The notes beneath the pieces were generated by a model. That model had not been told where the DNA came from, searched no databases, and was given only the letters and a program-made list of their open reading frames with translations. This document shows positions 58,140-64,000 of a stretch of DNA of 64,000 nt, piece after piece. The position numbers and the translations under genes were made by a program. Numbering within the stretch: the first letter of the stretch is position 1; every line of letters begins with the position of its first letter. The stretch covers positions 434,001-498,000 of the forward strand of contig NC_085082.1 in the NCBI RefSeq assembly GCF_963662255.1, read 5' to 3'. The stretch is from Cinclus cinclus (taxonomy: Eukaryota > Chordata > Aves > Passeriformes > Cinclidae).

Positions 58140-59540
58140 AAAAAAAAAAGGGAAAGGAAAGGAAAAATTAAAATAAAAAAGAGAAAAATCGAATAAAAAT
58201 AAAGGGAAAGAAAAGAAAAATAAAATCAAAAATAACAAAATAAAGAAAAATAGAATAAAGTCAAAATAAAATAAAATAAAATTAAAATTTAAAAAATAAA
58301 ATAAAATCAAAAATAACAAAATAAAATAAAGTAAAATAAAATAGAATAAAAGTAAAATAAAATAAAATAAAAATAAAATCAAAAATAACAAAATAAAGTA
58401 AAATAAAATAGAATAAAAATAAAGTAAACCAAAATAAAATAAAATAAAATAAAAAAGAGAAACCAAAATAAAATAAAATAAAATAAAATTAAAATAAAAT
58501 AAAAAATAACAAAATAAATTAAAATAAAGTAGAATAAAGTCAAAATAAAAAAAACCAAAAATAACAAAATAAAGTAAAATAAAATAGAATAAAATCAAAA
58601 TAAAATGAAGTAAACCAAAATAAAATAAAATAAAATAGAATAAAATAAAATAAAAATAAAATAAAATAAAAATAAAGGAAACCAAAATCAAGTCAAATCA
58701 AATAAAAAAGAAAAAAATAAAAGAAACCAAAAGAAACCAAAATAAAATGAAATAGAATAAAAAGAAATAAAATAAAATAAAATAAAATAAAATAAAATAA
58801 AATAAAATAAAAGAAACCAAAATAAAATAGAATAGAATGAAGTAAAAAATAAATGAAATGAAACTAAAAAGAAACCCAAATAAAATAAAATAAAATAAAA
58901 TAAAATAGAATAAAATAGAATAAAAGAAACCCAAATAAAATGAAATAAAATAAAAATAAAGCAAAATAAGATGAAATAAACCAAGCCAAAATAAAATAGA
59001 ATAAAACAACAGAATAAAATAAAATAGAACAGAATAAAATAACAGAATAAAATAGAATAAAATAACAGAATAAAACAGAATAAAATAACAGAATAAAACA
59101 GAATAAAATAACAAAATAAAACAAAATAAAATAGAATAAAACAGAATAAAATAACAGAATAAAACAGAATAAAACAGAATAAAACAGAATAAAATAACAG
59201 AATAAAACAGAATAAAATAGAATAAAACAGAATAAAATAACAGAATAAAACAGAATAAAATAATAGAATAAAACAGAATAAAACAAAATAAAACAGAATA
59301 AAACAGAATAAAATAACAGAATAAAGCAGAATAAAACAGAATAAAATAACAGAATAAAACAGAATAAAATAACAGAATAAAACAGAATAAAATAACAAAA
59401 TAAAACAAAATAAAATAGAATAAAACAGAATAAAATAACAGAATAAAACAGAATAAAACAGAATAAAATAACAGAATAAAATAACAGAATAAAGCAGAAT
59501 AAAACCGAATAAAACCGAATGAAATAAAACAGAACAAAAC
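58140..59540. repeat. (AAAAT)n and (ACAGAATAAA)n pentamer/decamer satellite
   Basis: AAAAT units up to ~58,980, then 'aacagaataaaataacagaa' (10/20-bp) blocks to 59,500, then diverged. Minus frames (Phe/Ile/Leu/Tyr) are artefacts. Confidence 0.95.
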
Positions 59541-59544
59541 CCAA

Positions 59545-60265
59545 TCCCATTTCCAATCCCATTTTCCATTTCCATTCCCATTCCCATTTTTAATTTCTCT
59601 TTTTCCATTTCCATTTTTCCATTTCCATTTTTCCATTTCCTTCTCCATTTCCATTTCCTTTTTTCATTCTCATTTTCCATTTCCATTTTCCATTTTTGAC
59701 TTTAATCTTTCATTTCCATTTTTCATTTTAATTTTCCATTTCCATTTTCCATTTTCATTTTTCATTTCCATTTTTCATTTTTCATTTTAATTTTCCATTT
59801 CCATTTTAATTTTCCATCTCCAGTTTTAATTTTCCATTTCCATTTTTCGTTTTTCATTTTAATTTTCCATTTTCCATTTTAATTTTCCATTTCCATTTCC
59901 ATTTTCCATTCCTCATTTTCCATTTTCCATTTCCATCTCCATTTTTAATTTTCCATTTCCATTTAAATTTTCCATCTCCATTTTTCATTTCCATTTTAAT
60001 TTTCCATTTTAATTTTCCATTTTCCATTTTTCATTTTCCATTTTAATTTTCATTTCCATTCCTCATTTCCATTTTTAATTTTCCATTTCCATTTCCATCT
60101 CCATTTCCATTTTCCATTTCCATTTTTCATTTTCCATTTTAATTTTCCATTTCCATTTCCATCTCCATTTCCATTTTCCATTTTTCATTTCCATTTTAAT
60201 TTTCCATTTTTCATTTTCCATTTTAATTTTCCATTTCCATTCCTCATTCCTCATTTCCATTTTTG
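59545..60265. repeat. C/T minisatellite 'ttttccatttccatttttca'
   Basis: Hexamer-like 'ccattt'/'cattttaattttccattt' units, T-rich on plus with C at regular spacing. A ~100-bp block (60,060-60,150) is duplicated at 60,140-60,240. Confidence 0.94.
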
Positions 60266-60289
60266 ACGATTTTTTATTTTTTTTTCTCC

Positions 60290-60295
60290 TTTTTT

Positions 60296-60328
<33 letters not shown>

Positions 60329-60770
60329 TTTCGGGAGGGAATTCCCAAATTTCCTCCTCCTGCAAAAAAACAAAAACAAAAACCCAACAAGAAAAGCCCA
60401 CAAAAAACAACAGAGGGCAGGAGAAAACCACAGAAATCAGGAGAAAATAAAATGAAATTAAATGAAGTAAAATAAAATAAAATAAAATAAAATAAAATAA
60501 AATAAAATGGAATGAAATATAAAATAAATATAAAATAAAATGGAATGAAATGAAATATAAAATATAAAATAAAATAAAATAAAACACAACGAAATCCAAT
60601 TTTCCGGGGGTAATTTTTTTTTTATTTGTAATTTTTTTTTATTTTTTGGGGGGAATTTTTTTTTTTTTTTTTTTTTTTATTTTTGGGGGGAATTTTGGAT
60701 TTTTTTTTTTTATTTTAATTTTATTTTTATTTTTCCTGTAATAATTTAATTTTTTTCCAGGGGGGGTTTT
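60290..60770. repeat. Poly-T and (AAAAT)n low-complexity DNA
   Basis: T-run of ~27 (60,300-60,327), an A-rich stretch, (AAAAT)n at 60,470-60,600 and T/G-rich 'ttttttttattttttggggg'. No exon seen. Confidence 0.9.
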
Positions 60771-60780
60771 TGGGGCTCAC

Positions 60781-60854
60781 CTGAGCTCAGAGCGGGGACG
60801 ATTCCGGGCGGGGGTCGAGGAGCGGCCGCCGCTGGTCCCGGGAGCACCTCAGGC
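60781..60854 (-). CDS. Candidate exon of a minus-strand gene converging on NKPD1
   Basis: A 74-bp unique island with good signals: acceptor GTTCCCCACAG (AG at plus 60,855-60,856) and donor AGCTCAG|GTGAGC (GT at 60,779-60,780). Possible frames read PEVLPGPAAAAPRPPPG (open throughout) or LRCSRDQRRPLLDPRPESSP followed by L and TGA. In human the gene converging on NKPD1 is PPP1R37, so this could be part of it, but I cannot recognise the peptide and leave it unnamed. Confidence 0.4.
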
Positions 60855-60861
60855 CTGTGGG

Positions 60862-63800
60862 GAACTCCTGCAGTTATTCCCAATTTTATCCCAAATTCCC
60901 GATCATTTCCTGCAGTTATTCCCAATTTTATCCCAATTCCTGATCATTTCCTGCACTTATTCCCAATTTTATCCCAAATTCCTGATCATTTCCGGAGTTA
61001 TTCCCAATTTTATCCCAAATTCCTGATCATTTCCGGAGTTATTCCCAATTTTATCCCAAATTCCCGATCATTTCCTGCAGTTATTCCCAATTTTATCCCA
61101 AATTCCTGATCATTTCCGGAGTTATTCCCAATTTTATCCCAAATTCCTGATCATTTCCGGAGTTATTCCCAATTTTATCCCAAATTCCTGATCATTTCCC
61201 GCAGTTATTCCCAATTTTATCCCAAATTCCTGATCATTTCCGGAGTTATTCCCAATTTTATCCCAAATTCCTGATCATTTCCTGCAGTTATTCCCAATTT
61301 TATCCCAAATTCCTGATCATTTCCGGAGTTATTCCCAATTTTATCCCAAATTCCTGATCATTTCCGGAGTTATTCCCAATTTTATCCCAAATTCCCGATC
61401 ATTTCCTGCAGTTATTCCCAATTTTATCCCAAATTCCTGATCATTTCCGGAGTTATTCCCAATTTTATCCCAATTCCTGATCATTTCCGGAGTTATTCCC
61501 AATTTTATCCCAATTCCTGATCATTTCCTGCAGTTATTCCCAATTTTATCCCAAATTCCTGATCATTTCCCGCAGTTATTCCCAATTTTATCCCAAATTC
61601 CTGATCATTTCCGGAGTTATTCCCAATTTTATCCCAAATTCCTGATCATTTCCTGCAGTTATTCCCAATTTTATCCCAAATTCCCGATCATTTCCTGCAG
61701 TTATTCCCAATTTTATCCCAAATTCCTGATCATTTCCTGCAGTTATTCCCAATTTTATCCCAAATTCCTGATCATTTCCTGCAGTTATTCCCAATTTTAT
61801 CCCAAATTCCCAATCATTTCCGGAGTTATTCCCAATTTTATCCCAAATTCCTGATCATTTCCTGCAGTTATTCCCAATTTTATCCCAAATTCCCGATCAT
61901 TTCCTGCAGTTATTCCCAATTTTATCCCAAATTCCTGATCATTTCCTGCACTTATTCCCAATTTTATCCCAAATTCCTGATCATTTCCTGCAGTTATTCC
62001 CAATTTTATCCCAAATTCCTGATCATTTCCTGAGTTATTCCCAATTTTATCCCAAATTCCTGATCATTTCCTGCAGTTATTCCCAATTTTATCCCAAATT
62101 CCTGATCATTTCCTGCAGTTATTCCCAATTTTATCCCAAATTCCCGATCATTTCCTGCAGTTATTCCCAATTTTATCCCAAATTCCTGATCATTTCCTGC
62201 AGTTATTCCCAATTTTATCCCAAATTCCCGATCATTTCCTGCAGTTATTCCCAATTTTATCCCAAATTCCTGATCATTTCCTGCAGTTATTCCCAATTTT
62301 ATCCCAAATTCCTGATCATTTCCTGAGTTATTCCCAATTTTATCCCAAATTCCCGATCATTTCCTGCAGTTATTCCCAATTTTATCCCAAATTCCTGATC
62401 ATTTCCTGCAGTTATTCCCAATTTTATCCCAATTCCTGATCATTTCCGGAGTTATTCCCAATTTTATCCCAAATTCCCGATCATTTCCTGCAGTTATTCC
62501 CAATTTTATCCCAATTCCTGATCATTTCCGGAGTTATTCCCAATTTTATCCCAAATTCCTGATCATTTCCCGCAGTTATTCCCAATTTTATCCCAAATTC
62601 CCGATCATTTCCTGCAGTTATTCCCAATTTTATCCCAAATTCCTGATCATTTCCCGCAGTTATTCCCAATTTTATCCCAAATTCCCGATCATTTCCGGAG
62701 TTATTCCCAATTTTATCCCAAATTCCTGATCATTTCCCGCAGTTATTCCCAATTTTATCCCAAATTCCTGATCATTTCCGGAGTTATTCCCAATTTTATC
62801 CCAAATTCCCGATCATTTCCGGAGTTATTCCCAATTTTATCCCAAATTCCTGATCATTTCCCGCAGTTATTCCCAATTTTATCCCAAATTCCCGATCATT
62901 TCCGGAGTTATTCCCAATTTTATCCCAAATTCCTGATCATTTCTGGAGTTATTCCCAATTTTATCCCAAATTCCCGATCATTTCCTGGAGTTATTCCCAA
63001 TTTTATCCCAAATTCCTGATCATTTCCCGCAGTTATTCCCAATTTTATCCCAAATTCCTGATCATTTCCGCAGTTATTCCCAATTTTATCCCAAATTCCT
63101 GATCATTTCCTGCAGTTATTCCCAATTTTATCCCAAATTCCTGATCATTTCCCGCAGTTATTCCCAATTTTATCCCAAATTCCCGATCATTTCCTGCAGT
63201 TATTCCCAATTTTATCCCAAATTCCTGATCATTTCCGGAGTTATTCCCAATTTTATCCCAAATTCCTGATCATTTCCCGCAGTTATTCCCAATTTTATCC
63301 CAAATTCCCGATCATTTCCGGAGTTATTCCCAATTTTATCCCAAATTCCTGATCATTTCTGGAGTTATTCCCAATTTTATCCCAAATTCCTGATCATTTC
63401 CTGCAGTTATTCCCAATTTTATCCCAAATTCCCGATCATTTCCTGCAGTTATTCCCAATTTTATCCCAAATTCCTGATCATTTCCTGCAGTTATTCCCAA
63501 TTTTATCCCAAATTCCTGATCATTTCCTGAGTTATTCCCAATTTTATCCCAAATTCCCGATCATTTCCTGCAGTTATTCCCAATTTTATCCCAAATTCCC
63601 GATCATTTCCCGCAGTTATTCCCAATTTTATCCCAAATTCCCGATCATTTCCTGCAGTTATTCCCAATTTTATCCCAAATTCCTGATCATTTCCTGCAGT
63701 TATTCCCAATTTTATCCCAAATTCCTGATCATTTCCTGCACTTATTCCCAATTTTATCCCAAATTCCTGATCATTTCCTGCAGTTATTCCCAATTTTATC

Positions 63801-64000
63801 CCAAATTCCTGATCATTTCCTGAGTTATTCCCAATTTTATCCCAAATTCCTGATCATTTCCGGAGTTATTCCCAATTTTATCCCAAATTCCTGATCATTT
63901 CCTGCAGTTATTCCCAATTTTATCCCAAATTCCTGATCATTTCCGGAGTTATTCCCAATTTTATCCCAAATTCCCGATCATTTCCTGCAGTTATTCCCAA
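60862..64000. repeat. 42-bp minisatellite 'ttcccaattttatcccaaat'
   Basis: About 75 copies of a 41-42 bp unit: 'ttcccaattttatcccaaat', 'tcctgatcatttcc' and 'tgcagtta' (42 bp) or 'ggagtta' (41 bp). Types TGCAG, CGCAG, GGAG and TGAG are interspersed. It begins within ~10 bp of the 60,854 exon edge and runs past the window end. The TGATCA core is palindromic. In-frame copies give GITAGNDQEFGIKL repeats on minus, an artefact of the 14-codon period. Confidence 0.97.

Noticed and set aside
60862..64000. CRISPR-like array (regular 42-bp spacing)
   Set aside because: There is no unique spacer: the whole unit is repeated. The host is a vertebrate.

Overview
The window reads as a stretch of a small, gene-dense, repeat-choked vertebrate chromosome, most likely an avian (probably songbird) dot microchromosome. 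Coding exons recognisable by eye belong to SIPA1L3, BLVRB and NKPD1. All three lie on human chromosome 19q, a region whose bird orthologues are often missing from assemblies because of high GC, G-runs and minisatellites. Nothing looks prokaryotic: genes are split by GT/AG introns, poly(A) signals are present, and almost all non-coding DNA is tandem repeat. The species assignment is inference.

Layout. 1-31.8 kb holds the 5' part of SIPA1L3 on the minus strand: a CpG-island promoter with candidate first-exon donors (31.4-31.6 kb), a 33-nt untranslated exon (29,768-29,800), a start-codon exon (23,102-24,238), exon 4 (8,474-8,604) and exon 5 (4,111-4,300, with a one-base frameshift). Introns are satellites, including a ~10 kb array of ~1.07-kb units carrying nine truncated copies of exon 4. 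32.1-32.4 kb is a compact CCAAT/octamer cluster. 33.2-38.6 kb holds the 3' half of BLVRB (minus); its 5' exons are not visible and a 200-N gap cuts the exon. 38.8-46.1 kb is mostly repeat, with two weak gene candidates (41.5 kb and 43.9-44.2 kb, both minus). 46.25-53.76 kb is NKPD1 (plus), four phase-consistent exons with a candidate AATAAA at 53,729. 53.8-64 kb is repeat with weak signs of a minus-strand gene converging on NKPD1 (signals at 55,040 and 56,821, exon at 60,781-60,854).

The main biological observation is that the minisatellites repeatedly include exon edges. Splice-site-bearing fragments of SIPA1L3 exon 4 (nine copies), NKPD1 exon 1 (four), exon 2 (three acceptors), exon 3 (two) and a BLVRB exon (two) are tandemly duplicated with neighbouring intron repeat. 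In two introns the repeat also switches strand polarity, so the transcribed intron is G/U-rich on the donor side and complementary C/A-rich on the acceptor side and could fold on itself. These are proposals from sequence reading; transcript data and repeat-resolving reads would test them.
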